From Oscheius dolichura (taxonomy: Eukaryota > Nematoda > Chromadorea > Rhabditida > Rhabditidae), in NCBI GenBank assembly GCA_932521035.1, contig OW051496.1:992001-1056000 (forward strand): a DNA stretch of 64,000 nt. The letters run 5' to 3'. Below the pieces are notes generated by a model. The model worked only from the letters and a program-made list of their open reading frames with translations. It made no database searches and was not told where the DNA came from. Of this stretch, positions 44,453 to 56,639 are shown one piece after another. Made by a program: the position numbers and the translations under genes. Within the stretch, counting starts at the first letter, position 1. Each line of letters opens with the position of its first letter.

Positions 44453-46307
44453 TGACCAAATGTTCCATATTTCATCAATGAGACAGTTTTTGTCCATTTT
44501 CCTCGGTTCATTCTCCTCCTTGAGGGATTTCTGGCCTCTACAGTAATCTCCAGTTATCATTTTTCACTTTTTGTTATTACGTCTGCCCTCGATAGTACAT
44601 TAATTCTTCCTTCACCCTGTGCATTTGTTCATTTGCCCTTTCCTTCCTGGCCAATCCCTCAAAACTTCCCCTCTTACGTCAAGCCGGGAGAGAGAAAGCG
44701 GAGCTGGAAAGTACAATCCAATCAGAAGCCCTGATTACCACCCCATATACCTCTTCTCCTCTGACTACTAAAGTTGTGTCAATGCCTGCAAAATGCTAGG
44801 CCCATGGAGGACAGCGAGAGAGAGAGAGAGAGAGCTATCCGATAGTTGTGGGCAGCGGGGGGCTAGAGCGCCGACGGAAAAGACCTACTCTCGGTGTCTG
44901 ACCTTCTCTGACCGAGCGCTGTGCCCCACGTCGCTCGCTTTTGGCCTGGTCACGCTCGTTCCTTCGAGATTATTGAACCAAGAAATGGAAATATTGGAAG
45001 TTTTAGGGGGAAGAGAAGAAAGTAGACAGGAGAAACGGATGTCCTCCCGACGGTAAATTAGAAAAGGCTTTGCAACGGTATAGAAATGATTTTGACTTTT
45101 CCCTTCGAATTTAATGAATTCCCGGAACATTTTTTTTCCAAAATTTAGTAAAGAATATTCCAATAGTTAATTTTTGATCAGATCAGTGCCATCAGTTGAT
45201 GTGTCCTCCTCGATTTTCCATAATAATACCGACTCTTTGCATATTTTATCAAGCCCCTCTCTACTTCCACGCCGGTTATAGTTTGCACCTATTCAGGGGG
45301 GTGTCCTCTATCTCTCGTCGATCCTCTTATAGGTCCTACTTTTTGAAAGTCAAGCCGGCCTCCCGCCACGCCACATCGTCCTTTTCGAAAGAGGAGAAGA
45401 ATAGGCGGCGAGGAGACGAATAAAAGAACTCGAAGAGGGGGGATCGCCCCATCGTTGCCCTCCTCCGTCTGGGAAATATTATGGTCTTTTGATTGCCATA
45501 AAATGATCGAACGCATGGCTTTTACCGGTAGAAAAGGGGGTGTTTTGCTGTTGTTGGGTAGAAGAAAGGAGGAAGGAAGTTCTGCCTTGTCTAGTCTACT
45601 AATCGAATTAGTCGACATCTACCCTGTACGCCGGGTTCCAAATGACCCCTACTACCTGCTTTAAATCGGCTCAAATGAGAGTAAATCGACCGTTTTTCAA
45701 AGGAAAGTTACAGAAATCAAAGGATGAAACCCTGTGTATTTAATGACAAAAACAAAATCGGATCCGGCCAGCCGTTATCCCCCAGCAGCCAGTCTAAATC
45801 CATATCCGGTGAACCAGATTACAGACTACAAAGTTTCATGTTCATGTTTACCGGATCACTCCATTCATCCACATCCAGTCATTTTTCTTCCCAAAACCGG
45901 CATCACAGTTCGCCTAGTTTCGATCTTTTCCATCGCACTTCAATCGTTTCACACTGGGGCTGGTCAACTTTATTTATGTGCCTCCCCGGTCGGTCCCCGG
46001 GTAACAATGCAAACTACGCGTGTCAGGTGGCAAAAGGCAGCCAGCTTTGCCCTCTTCCACCATTATCTCTATCTCTCTCTCTCGCTCACTTGGGAAGGGA
46101 GACGGCGAGAGGCAGGCCGAGGGGGACAAGGAGCCGCTGTGCTCGGCGTGTCGCAGTAATCTCATTAATTATTAGCATTCCCATCCATTTCCAGTATTAT
46201 TCTAGGACTAAAGAGCAGGACGACGAAAGGGAGAGGAAAAAAACGGCGAAGATTGATTTGAAATTTGCAGGAAATTTGCAGCAGAAAAGCAAAGGAACAA
46301 AATAATG

Positions 46308-46357
46308 CGCCACAGTTCACACGCCGTATCGCTGTGGCTCTTTTTTGCTGTGGCGCC
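46308..46357 (-). repeat. Palindromic repeat unit with leader
   Basis: Reverse unit followed by CTCTTTTTTGCTGTGGCG. Confidence 0.87.
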
Positions 46358-47032
46358 CAAATGATAAAATCTCCCCTTCTCATCAATCTTTCCCCGCTAC
46401 CCCCGTAGTTTACAAAGCGTAATTTGACACCACTGGTCGGCTTTTTATAGAGAGACTGTAAAGTCCCCGTCTATATGAGGAAGGACAAAAGTGGTCTCTC
46501 ATATTTTACAGCCCCCTCACTCTCTCCCTCTCTCTCTCACCCCGTTGTCACGAGAGTGACCGTTGTGCCCGGACGACCTAGAGAGTCCCTGCTGCTGGCT
46601 GTTCGTTACACGTTTGCACGTGTAGAACATGCGAACTTTTAAGTGCAAAGCACCGGGACTGGGACAGGGCCGGGGGCCGGGGCTTCTGCTGATGGATGGA
46701 AACGAACTGCGGACGACAAAAGACTGCCAGCGTCAAGCTTTTTTCCGCTGAAGAAAAAGAAGAAAAATGACTCTCGCGTGACCTCAACGAGAAATGATAC
46801 GCAGAAAATAGAACGCCACATCGTCCATGTGAACTTTATCCCAGAGAAAAGTTTAATAAAAACTAGTGGGATTAGCACTGGAGCAGGGTTACTGTATCCA
46901 GTTACGTCTCGGCCCCTGGTCAGCTCCGATTAAGCTTGGATTGCCTCGAATAAATCCTCCAATCCAAATGGCAACATTTGCTCTCTCCTAGGGGTCGGGG
47001 ATCAACCGTTATTTTTCCGCACGCGTTCATGT

Positions 47033-47389
47033 TATAGTCTGTCAAGAAAAAAGACGACATTCAAAGGTCTAACGGACGCTCGTGGTGGAAGCCTCTGGCG
47101 TGCAAATTGCCGTAGTTCCCCGTAGCGTTGTTGGAGGAAAATAAAGTACGTTTTACGTTTTCTAGTTTTTTGATATGTAATTTTGTGTTTTTTTGCTTTA
47201 CATATCGCTGCTAGTATTTAGAAGACAAAAAAAACATAAAATTTCATATCAAAAACGAGAAATAAATTAACTCAGAATTTTTTTCCTCCAACGATGCTAC
47301 GGGGAATTATGGCAATTTGCACGCCAGAGGCTCCCACCACGAGCGTCCGTTAGACCTTTGAGTGTCGTCTTTTTTCTTGACAGACTATA
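47033..47389. mobile_element. 357-bp palindromic MITE
   Basis: Ends TATAGTCTGTCAAG and CTTGACAGACTATA are inverted copies, and the pairing continues through AAAGACGACA, the GGACGCTCGTGGTGG region and TTGGAGGAAAA on both sides. TA at each end is consistent with TA-targeting (Tc1/mariner-type) insertion. The centre is AT-rich with no ORF. Confidence 0.75.
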
Positions 47390-48135
47390 TTGTCCCTCGG
47401 ACAGGTTAATCCACGGGGCTGAAATGGGATTACCCCTGGCTCTCTGCCTCTATTCGCAGCTGGTCGACCGTACCACATCAATTGGGGGGAGACCCCGTTG
47501 TCATAATTTGGCTGGCCTCTTCTCTCTCTCTCTTTGAGGGCGAATGAACCAAAAGGCTGCTGGATCCGGGAATTAGCGCGCCCAGTGCGAAAAGCAAATA
47601 CGTAGGCCACGCAGTGGCCGGGCCGCTCTTTGCGCTGCACCGTGCGCGGCTGCAACGGACCCGAAACGGAACGAGCGGAAGAAAAGAGAGATCACGTCCA
47701 TTTGAGAGAAGAAAGAGTGCTGCGCGACGAGGAGGAAGAGAAGAGGAGGAGGAGGTCAACCCCGACATAAAAAGTTTGCCGCCGCCGCTCCTGTCCCAAT
47801 GGAGGGTGCAGCGTTTGGCTGTGTGTGTGCGCGTGGGAGAGCTGACAAAAACGTGAGAAGACCGGGCTCTCAAAGGAAAATTTAGGTTTATAGCCTGCTC
47901 CCGGAAGCTCTTTGTCCCCCCTCAGAAGTTCCCAAATGTTCTTCTCCCCCATCTAACACCCGAGGAGAAAAAATTAACAAGGGAACAGCTGTCAGAGGGT
48001 CGAGGCCATCAACCATACGCTCTGCCTAAAAACGAGCGGCCAGATGTTATACCATCCAGCAGCAGGAGCTAAAAAGGCACGTAATAGAGAGATTAATGAT
48101 GTGGAATGGCAGATAGACTGCTAATTTGAGATAGG

Positions 48136-48292
48136 GCCACAGTTAGACAGCTCAACAGCCAATTTGGCCACGATTAGACAGCAAATGCATCTAAAAACCA
48201 CAGTTACACAGCTAACAGAACCACAGTTAGACAGCGAAACTGCTGAATAGGCCACAGTTAGACAGCGGGTTTTTGAGCCACAGTTAGACAGT
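48136..48292 (+). repeat. Six-copy array of the leader motif alone
   Basis: Six forward copies of (G)CCACAGTTAGACAGC start at 48136, 48167, 48197, 48220, 48251 and 48277, spaced 23-31 bp, without the GACACGGCGTGT core that accompanies the leader elsewhere. Confidence 0.85.
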
Positions 48293-48797
48293 CAAAAATG
48301 GAAAGAAAGTCCTCTTTTCGTTCCCTTTGCCTCGAAAATTGCCCAGTCCGTCAGAATTTTAAAATTGCCTGATAACTGCTAAGGAAACCAGTCTAGCGCC
48401 GGTCATCAAAGGGTCAGGAAAAAGTGAAAACCCATTGAAACTGCCAGTCAAGCTCCGCTCTCCTCGCTCACTCTCGGAAATAACCATGTGTTCCCTATGA
48501 CCTTCGTTAAAACTGGTTATACTCTTTTCTGGCAAATTATCATCTCACAAATGAGAAAAACGCTGTTAGTGAGAGAGTCAGTTTTCTAGATAGACGGGCA
48601 TCCGGTATGACTACAGTAGTCAGTCAGTGACCTTTTGCTCTCTCTCTCCCACCTCTATTACCGGCAGAGGGAGACATTGTATACCGGGCAGGGACAGGCC
48701 GGGTATCAAGGCGCCAATTATATTTTATTTCCCTGTTCTCTCTCTCTCTCTCGATCTCTTCTTCCTGTGTGAGAGACGGAAAAATGACGTGAAGGTC

Positions 48798-48821
48798 ACT
48801 GTTCTGTTCTGTTCTGTTCTG
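48798..48821 (+). repeat. Pentanucleotide microsatellite
   Basis: Four tandem copies of CTGTT/TTCTG, uninterrupted. Confidence 0.8.
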
Positions 48822-50233
48822 GCCGTCCTCTCCTCTCCCTATCTCACCCAAATGTGTTGATGGGAGAGACCACCCGGTTACATCATTAGGCGAGGCGAGA
48901 CCCTCCCTGGCTGACTGAACATGACCATGACTAAGATGCATGGAATATATTCATATATTGGGGGGACCAAGGAGTTCAGTCCAGTCATTCTTTGTGCTCC
49001 CTTCCCTGCTGCTAATAATGGCTGATGTAATCGTTATGCAATTGACAGTGGCAGGGAGCCCTCTGTGTGACATAAGCGACGACAAAAATACATGCATGCA
49101 CCCTCGAGATGGGTCAACCGTGATAAACTTTCCAGTCCACGGGAAGGCAGCGGAGAGATATCATTGTTGACAGGGAAAATTGCAAGAAACAACGAGATGA
49201 ATGGCGATTTCTCTTCAATTTCTTTTCATGACCATTAGAAATTCCCAGACTTTACGGTTGAAGGAACAAAGATTGTTCCGGTCTTGAAAAGAAATTAGAC
49301 AGAATTCTAAATTTTCCTGCTTCTTTCAGGATCAAAATGCTGCTTCTGTTCCCCAGGGTGTGGTGCCTTTTCGGCTGATCGATTTGTTCGTCTTCTTCCC
49401 CCTTGCCGCTCTCCTTCTTTCAGCTACCTTTTTCACCCCTTTGCGCACTTAAAATCGATAAAGATAAGAGGGTTCTTCTCGCGGTTTTGAGTCAAGAAAA
49501 CGAGTAGAGAGAAAGATTGACAGAACGGGTTCAAACAGTAGGTGCTGGCAGAAGAAATTGAGGGAGAGACAAAAACCACTATCAGAGAAAGAGACCCGCG
49601 TGGTCGCACCCCCGGCGTTCTATCTCCCGTCTTCTTCTCCGCCCGTCTCGAGAAAAAAAGTGAATTAATACGGGACAGAGAGACCCCCAAAGTCTCATCA
49701 AATGCCGTGATCTCTCTCTCTCTCTCTTCCCGTCCCCCGTGCACACCTGGACCCCGGGTTTTGCAGCCAGGGCGCCAACCGTTTGACCCCCGCCGCCACT
49801 GCTGCTGCTGCCCCGCGTGATCAATCTGATTTAAACTAGCGCCTTTAGTTCAGCATCAAAAGAACAACTTTTACTGGAGAAACGGAGTCTAAAATGAGGA
49901 AGAGAGGTTGTTTTCCTGCTCTTTCTCACGCCGGAGGCCTACTGTAGCTATTATTTTTCGCACTCTGTCTCCCTCTCTCGCCCGCTCGGCCTCCCTCTTC
50001 GCTCAAACTGTAATCGACTTCAAATATTGAAAGAGAGGTTGGCGAAAAGTTCGCAAGATGAGACGCCCTCTCACTCTTCTCTTTCTCTATGTTTGTCGGT
50101 GTATGTCAGTCTATATGTCCGATTGAATTATATACACACATGCTCAGTGCTCAGTGCTCTGTTCTGGCCCACTCTCATTCGCTTGTTATATCATAGGGAG
50201 GAAGGGGAGGAATAAAGGGGAAGAGAAAGGAAA

Positions 50234-50265
50234 GAGCCACAACGACGCGGCGTGTGAACTGTGGC
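50234..50265 (+). repeat. Palindromic repeat unit
   Basis: Single forward unit without leader, one base from consensus in the core (GACGCGGCGTGT). Confidence 0.87.
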
Positions 50266-51975
50266 GAGTAGAAAAGGAAAAGGAAATAGAAAATACGCTA
50301 AATTTTTCTATTGGGAAGTATTTTCTCCAAAGGAACAACTTCAATCAAAAGTATACTTCTCCCAAAGTTTTTATGTAATTTCCATAGCGGAAGAAGAACA
50401 AAATCAAACAGCTTATGAATATTCAAATAGAGAAAAAATAATCTGGTGAGGGGGGAGCGATAAATAAGCCAACCGACGGAAAGCAGATGTTTTTTCCGTT
50501 ATTTTTAAGCTAAAAATGGAGGCATATCGGGATCTGGAGAGTGAAAATACAGTAGATGGAAGTGAAAAACGATTAAATTCAAGAAATTTGGGTCTTTTTA
50601 ACATTTCAGGGCCTCCTTATACCGGTCGGCAAGGCTTTGCTCCATTCGGCTCGTCTTAGAGTGGGTGTCCCCTGCGTACTAATTTTCACCCGAACGCCTA
50701 TTTTCCCTTCTCGGCGGACAAGAAACATTCCCGGTGTGAAAATCCTCCATTTTTGTGTATTTCCCATGAGAAAACAAGAAGATATCTATACAGTAACTCA
50801 TAACCGATACAGTAATCAACAAATAAGTACACAGTTGAATAATTTTAAATTTTTATTTTTCTTTTTTTCAATTTTGTTCAAGTTTTTTTGGTCTTCATAG
50901 ACGATAGAGGGGGGTGGGGGTAAAATAAGGAAAAAACGAGGGGGAAACACGAATTTTAAGTGAGAACAATAGGTTTGTGAATAGAAAAAATTAGCTGAAA
51001 TTACAATTACAAGTAGCGTATTACATTAGGCCCGATTTGGACAAGGAGGTAAGAGGTTGGTTTGGAGGAAAATAAATGAGGACTAGCTCCACTGGGAAGT
51101 ATCAGACTTCTACGAAGAATTAAAAAACAGATTAGGTTGGGAAAAATACCGGCTTTTAACCACAGAGAGAGAGTAGAGGAAGGGCGAGGGGATGAAGATT
51201 TTTAAGGGGGACTTTTTTACTCGGGTAATTTTTAAAGAAATGCACGTAATTGAGAGAGAGAGAGACTTGATTTTTTGACTACGACAAACTACCACGGTAT
51301 ACCACTGGGACTGGACTATAATCCATTCGACTACTCCTCAACTTTTCAAAGGACTGCGTGAAAACTAGCGAAATTATAGGAAGATTACGGTATGATTGTT
51401 GGGGGAGAATTTGACGTGTGCCTCACATTTTGTACAGCTATCGTCTCAAGAATTGGGAAGGAAAGGGGGGATTAATATTATTATGTACATCAGGACCCAG
51501 CTGCAAACACCTGTAACCTCAGGGGATTGTGTGTATACAGTATACCGTACGCACCGGAGGTAATTTAAAGGGCCGGCTCTCTAACGGATTCCCGGATTCT
51601 ATAGGCTAAGGGAAGGGGAGTACAATGAGGCCCCGTGCCTGAAGAAAGGCGGGAAAATTTTTGGAGAGGAAGCGATCCCTTTCCCCGGGAAAAGTACTGA
51701 CTACTGAATATTGTTTGGGGGTAGATGCGAGAAGAAGCAGAGAGAGAGATACAACAAAATACAACAAAACTCAACAACGGCCCGAACCGGGGAAGAAGAG
51801 AGAATAGAAGAATAGGGACAGGGGAGGGAAAGAGACCAGATTGAAAACTAATACACTACTAAAGCTCATTTTTAGGAAGAGTTTGGGTTGTTTTTTTTCG
51901 TCTTTTTTGGAAAAAGAAGGAAAAAAGGAGGGAAATGGATAGGATTAAAGGGGGAAAAGAAGAGACCAGAGCGGC

Positions 51976-53211
51976 TTAGAAAGCCTTAGCTACGGGAACG
52001 GCTCGTTCGCCAACGCGCTGCGACTTTGAACGAGGGGTAGCCGGCTGCTGGCGGTCACTCTTTCGCTTACGACGTTCTTCGGAGCCGACGGAGGATTCCT
52101 CGACAGCCTCACTGGCAAAAGCCACTTCGTCTGTGTTGGAATATTCCTCGCTGGGTTCGTCGTTATCCGTGACAGAGAACTCAAGAGGCGGCTCCTCATC
52201 CACATCAACGTCAGGCGTAACATGCTGGTGGTGAGCATGGTCCTCGGTCTCCATGAGGACGACAGCCTGGTTCTTCATCGCTTCGAACCTGAAAATGGCT
52301 AAGATTAGTTAATTTTACGAAAAAGGGGAAAAAATCAAGCCACAGCGACACGGCGTGTGAACTGTGACGGTTATCAAAATCGTGTTTTCCCTGGTATTTC
52401 TCAAAATTTTGGATTTTTCCATGTTTAAATGGATCTTTTGCTTTCCTGACCTGTTACAACGCTCTCTCTCTCTCTGTAATTTGAGCTTTGTAAACTTGTG
52501 AAACGGACACCCTATCCCAGTGAGACTGGGGCAAAAGATATAGGCAAAATTTGATCTTTCTTACTGCTCTTTTCTCGCCCGGCCTCTGGTAGACTTCGAG
52601 ACCGCAATCGGAGAAAATAAACCGTAATCAGGCTTTGCCACGACAGCCGTAAAGCTTCAAATTACAGATGGGAGACCGCCATATGCTGCCCGTGACAAGA
52701 GAGAGAGGGAAAAGAGAGGATGGTCTTTGATTCGCCAGTGCAATATGGGTATATTGCACCGAACCGGCGCTGCTGCTGTCAACCAGCGCCACACCGTGGT
52801 CAAACGATATTGATCCCTCTCTCTCTTGGGGAATTGTTTATTTGATTGGGGTTTCTGATAAATTGAACGAAAAGACGAAAGATCCCCCAATTTTTGATCG
52901 AATACAGTCTCCGAAATTGTTTAGAAAGGGGCCCTTTTCGCGCCGCGGCAGAAAGAGACAAACAACCCAATTCAAAGCAATTTGAACCGCCAAATTGGCC
53001 TAGGAAAACACGATCTTTACCCTTTTCCGTTCATTTTTAACCAGAAAAATGAAACTCACTTATTCTTAGCGACTTGAACCTTGGTAATGACGGTGAGAAT
53101 CAGCAGATTCTTGTGGATGTTTGTGCCTCCTCGTCGATGGCGACCCGTAACAATTTTAGCGCAGCTAGAGCGCAGAAGAGAGTTGAATCCTTCCATTGTT
53201 TCAACTTCCAT
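51976..53211 (-). CDS. IER-family-like protein, 154 aa
   Basis: Two coding exons, 53060..53211 and 51976..52288, join in phase 2 (AATAA|gtgagt ... ttttcag|G) to give 154 aa. The N-terminal part MEVETMEGFNSLLRSSCAKI then RRGGTNIHKNLLILTVI fits the immediate-early-response (IER2/IER5) N-terminal pattern of basic residue, RGG, a His-Lys-Asn-Leu-Leu helix and further hydrophobic residues. The rest is acidic and disordered (DVDVDEEPPLEF, NDEPSEEYSNTDE), ending in a basic stretch (EERRKRKSDRQQ) suited to nuclear import. IER proteins are nuclear regulators linked to growth-factor response and PP2A. Upstream, an acceptor near 53331 and a donor near 54149 indicate a non-coding 5' exon. The intron between coding exons carries one palindromic repeat unit. 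Family assignment rests on a short motif. Confidence 0.65.
52338..52368 (+). repeat. Palindromic repeat unit in an intron
   Basis: Forward unit ending GTGACGG, in the intron between the two coding exons of the IER-like gene. Confidence 0.86.
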
Positions 53212-53330
53212 TAGTGTATGAATAAATGAGAATAAATGGCTTTTAGTAGTAGCTGTTGGAGTAAACACTGGGCAACGTAGTAACTGTAGTGGTTGTGGCG
53301 GGGAACGGAACGGTTGACAGGACAGAAAAC

Positions 53331-54400
53331 CTGAAAAAGAACTGATTAATCACCGTAATTTTGAGGAAAAATAAGAAAATTTGAGCTAGATAGGGGTAGG
53401 AAAGGAATTTTTACAGAGCCATAGTTCACGCGTCGTGTCGCTGTGGCTCTTTTAGGCGCGCCACAGTTCACACGTGTCGTTGTGGCTGTCTAATTCCCGC
53501 TATCTAATCCCAAAATGTGCCAGATAAACCCCAGGTAATTATAATTGTTTACTATTTGCTCCCGTCCCGGTGCTCACACCTGGTGGTGTCCAATATCTCT
53601 CCTTTATCTTCTCCAGACCTCGACTCTCTCTCTCTATCCCCTAACAGGAAAGAGTAAAAGCGGAGAGAGGTAAACAAATCCCATCAGATTACAAGATTAT
53701 CGTGTCTTGATCAAGGTCTTACCCCCTCACACCGACCCCCCGCCGAAAAAAAGGAACGAAAGAACGAGAAAAAGCGCGTTCTTTTCCCATACTGTTTCTG
53801 ATGCAATATGGCAGGGAAATTGAATCAGATTGTAAGCCGGCACAGTATTATTAAAGAAAAGTCAATGAGTTTAAATGAGTACAGTAAAACTGAATGAAGA
53901 AAATGATAGAATAGCTGTATAGTGTATTAGAGAGAATAATTAAGTGTGAACCTATAAGTAGGCAAAGGTATATGAGGGACCAACCAAGGCACCAAGGCAT
54001 GAGGCCTTGCTATGGTATACCCCGGCCCCCCAAGTAGAGACTGCCCCTAACCCCGGACCCCTGTAGACTGACCAGCCCCCAGTGGGCGGGGCTGACTCTG
54101 CCCCCTCTCTCTCGGCACATCGATATCTCGAAAATAAAAAAGTATTACCTGAGTTGTGAAGGAGTAGGAGGAGGGAGACTAGGAGTATGTACAGAGGGAC
54201 CCGTGGTTGGAGTGAGGCCCGCCAGACCGACTGCCTTGGTCGGGGGGGAGGAGCTATTGGGGCGGGGTTGAAAACGGGCGGGTGAGAGCGCAGAGAGAGC
54301 GGGGAGGGGCTGTCCGGCACTCTCCGACTCTCTCGCTTCCCATCCGCCCATTCGGAGCGGGGAGAGACGCAGCGTAGGTTATCAAGGCAGAGAGCGGGTC
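53331..54400 (-). other. Inferred 5' UTR exon and intron of the IER-like gene
   Basis: Minus strand ctttttcag at about 53331 precedes the coding exon, and CTCAG|GTAATA at about 54149 is a fitting donor for an upstream exon reaching to roughly 54.2-54.4 kb. The stretch 54000-54400 is GC-rich, unlike the surrounding sequence, as expected near a promoter. The intron contains the two repeat units at 53416-53492. Confidence 0.4.
53416..53492 (-). repeat. Two palindromic repeat units in a 5' intron
   Basis: Reverse pair, the second shortened in its core, upstream of the IER-like coding exon and inside the inferred 5' UTR intron. Confidence 0.85.
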
Positions 54401-55707
54401 GCAGAAGAGAAAAGCCTCGGAAAATCTACAAATTCGAGTAGAATTTCGCCCAGATGGGCTAATTTTTCCGGGTAAAAAGGAACGGGAAAATGAATATCTA
54501 TCAAAAAGAAGCTGTTGAGGAAAGATTCAAAAATTTTAGGAAAAGTCAATTTTTCAAACTCCTAACATGGAAACGGAAAGGAATTCTCGAAATCCCTCAT
54601 CAGAATCGTAAAATTCAGCTAAAAATCACCCAGCAACTTGCTGAAATCTAGGAAAGATCACTGCGCACGGCGCTGAACGACAAGGCCAAAGTTTATCTAT
54701 ACACAGGGCAAATGCTCGAAGAAAATGAGACTTCTAGTGACTTATTTAAAGATTTTATCATCGCTAATGGAAATATCAAGGCTGATTTAGTGGAAAATGT
54801 GAAAATTTTTAGATGAAATCGATGCAAGTCGGCCGAAAATTTGAAAAAAGCAGCATTTTGACCTCTCCCTGGAACAAAAAGTTCGAGAATGATCAAAATT
54901 GGCAGATTCCTCTTGGAAAATGCTCAACGATGCCCATTTTTGGTTATTTTTGCTTTAAAATAAGGATAAAAGCTTTGGGCTGCTCTTGCTCGCCAATAGA
55001 TTGTCCTTTCAAACTTATAAGGCCAATCAAAATACCGAAGATCAGTGGAAATAAGCGTTTCCCCCCGCGATTATTATGAAACCATGACCTTTTTCATCTC
55101 TCTGTAAACAGAAAACTTTGTTCCATGTAAGCGGCGGAGACCAGAGAGAGAGGGGGGCATCCCCCTCTCTTCTTCCAATAATAATTGACTCATTCGGCCG
55201 GGCCGACGGCTTTTTGCAAAGGAGAGAAGAAATCATAAAAGCTCGCTAATCAAATACTGACTGATTCACCGGGTGAGATGGGAGGATAAAAAAAGAGACA
55301 AATGGTTTTCGCAATAATAACAAGCCTATGTACGGGCAAAGGACAACAAGTGCTGTAAGAGAATTGGCCAATGGGTTGAGAATGACGAGGCCTCCCGTCT
55401 TTATATCCATCCCGGCCTGAGAAACGGCCGGAGATGAGATCATTTCGGGAGACACTGGCGACGACCGGCGGAAAAAGAATACACACAAAGCCAAGATGTG
55501 ATGTAATATCACCGGAGAAAGAACTTTTTCTGTCCTTGCCGGCCCTCTGTTCTCCGTTCTCATCAACTCTCCCGGGAGATGGTGAAAAATAGAACTCTCT
55601 CTCTGTTTAGTCAGAAACAATTGTCATGTAGCTTGAATAACCAGAGAACGGTGACTTTACAGAGCGAGTAATGAGGGAAAAATAACTAGTCAAGGGGAAA
55701 AGAGAAG

Positions 55708-55739
55708 AGCCACAACGACATGGCGTGTGAACTGTGGCT
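55708..55739 (+). repeat. Palindromic repeat unit
   Basis: Single forward unit with core GACATGGCGTGT. Confidence 0.86.
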
Positions 55740-56451
55740 GTGACAAATACGAATTTTTATCCTACTGTCGTCATTTTCTTAGCTTTCTCTTATAGGAATC
55801 TTGAAAAATAAAGAAAAAAACGTCTGAGTGATAACGACTAGAGAGAAAAGAGAAGGAACTGCGTCGCTCTCTTATCTCGCCCCGGGGGCTTATATCATCC
55901 CCCTTCCAGGAGGAGTTGGGCGGCGTTCCACTACCAGAACAGAATTTATCACCAGACGTTTTGGTCCCGTTCACACTTGTTTCGTCACTAGGCAAAGTAA
56001 TTTTTCGAAATTTTAGGAAATTTCAGCAAAATAAGGAAGATAAGAAGAAGTGAGGAAGTTAGGTCACCGCCCTCGTTTTGCAACTTTTCTTCATCGTTGT
56101 TTACGTTGTAAGAAAAGAAGAAGCGCCTCTTCTTCGTCTCTCCCTTCGATTTTAGGACTAGCGGGGGGTGTGAGGGGGAGAGAGAGCGCGGGAGAGGGAA
56201 AAACAAATTGGGCAGTTGGGAGATTGTGGGGGGATAAATTTAGTCAGGGCAAGGAAGGGGAAGAGAGACTACGGAGCTGCTGCTAATCCTGTTGATTTCG
56301 GCCGCAGCGGCAGAGGATGACATCTGTTTTGATAAACCACACCATAGCGAGAGCAAGGACAAAGGGAATGCCGATTAAAGCGGGGAGAATATGCTCTAAG
56401 ACTGAATTTATTAGGGCCCATGACCTCAATTAGAGCCAGTGGCTGAGTTAA

Positions 56452-56481
56452 TTACGTCACGTGATGATTATTATGATGTAA
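56452..56481. promoter_or_regulatory. Clustered CRE, E-box and bZIP-like sites
   Basis: TTACGTCA (56452-56459, CRE half-palindrome), CACGTG (56458-56463, E-box, overlapping) and ATGATGTAA (56473-56481, C/EBP- or AP-1-like) lie within 30 bp, about 2 kb upstream of the inferred start of the IER-like gene. Immediate-early genes are commonly CREB-controlled; the link to this gene is inferred. Confidence 0.35.
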
Positions 56482-56609
56482 CTGTTCCTTTTGGGCTTCG
56501 ATTACATCATTTATAGGATTTATCATTTTCTAGTTTCGATTTATAGGCATAATGACGAGGAATTTAATCGATAGGAAGCGCGCCCCGTTGCTAAAACCTC
56601 TTCCAAAGC

Positions 56610-56639
56610 GCACCACAGTTGTGGCTCTTTGGCTGTAGC
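56610..56639 (-). repeat. Palindromic repeat remnant
   Basis: CACCACAGTTGTGGCTCTTT and GGCTGTAGC: arms remain, the core is lost. Confidence 0.5.

Larger units (their letters stand above)
28500..51960. other. 23-kb gene-poor tract
   Basis: No exon chain with matching splice sites and protein-like sequence was found on either strand. Content: about 20 palindromic-repeat loci, frequent CT/GA-rich microsatellite-like runs (for example near 40660, 44811, 48738), a (TTCTG)n run near 48802-48820, the MITE at 47033-47389, the leader-motif array at 48136-48292, and a TGACGTCA site at 35193-35200. Many long apparent ORFs here only reflect translated repeat units (TVHTPCRCG). It may be intergenic, or large introns of a gene whose exons I missed. 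The stretch just above 50.85 kb may be 3' UTR of the IER-like gene. Confidence 0.5.

Noticed and set aside
45724-46305. 193-codon plus-strand ORF
   Set aside because: Ser/Pro-rich translation of CT-rich sequence overlapping another frame of equal length, with no domain or splice context.
55266-55290. TCACCGGGTGAGA, matching the start of the miR-35 family
   Set aside because: Neither flank holds a complementary arm that would form a precursor hairpin.
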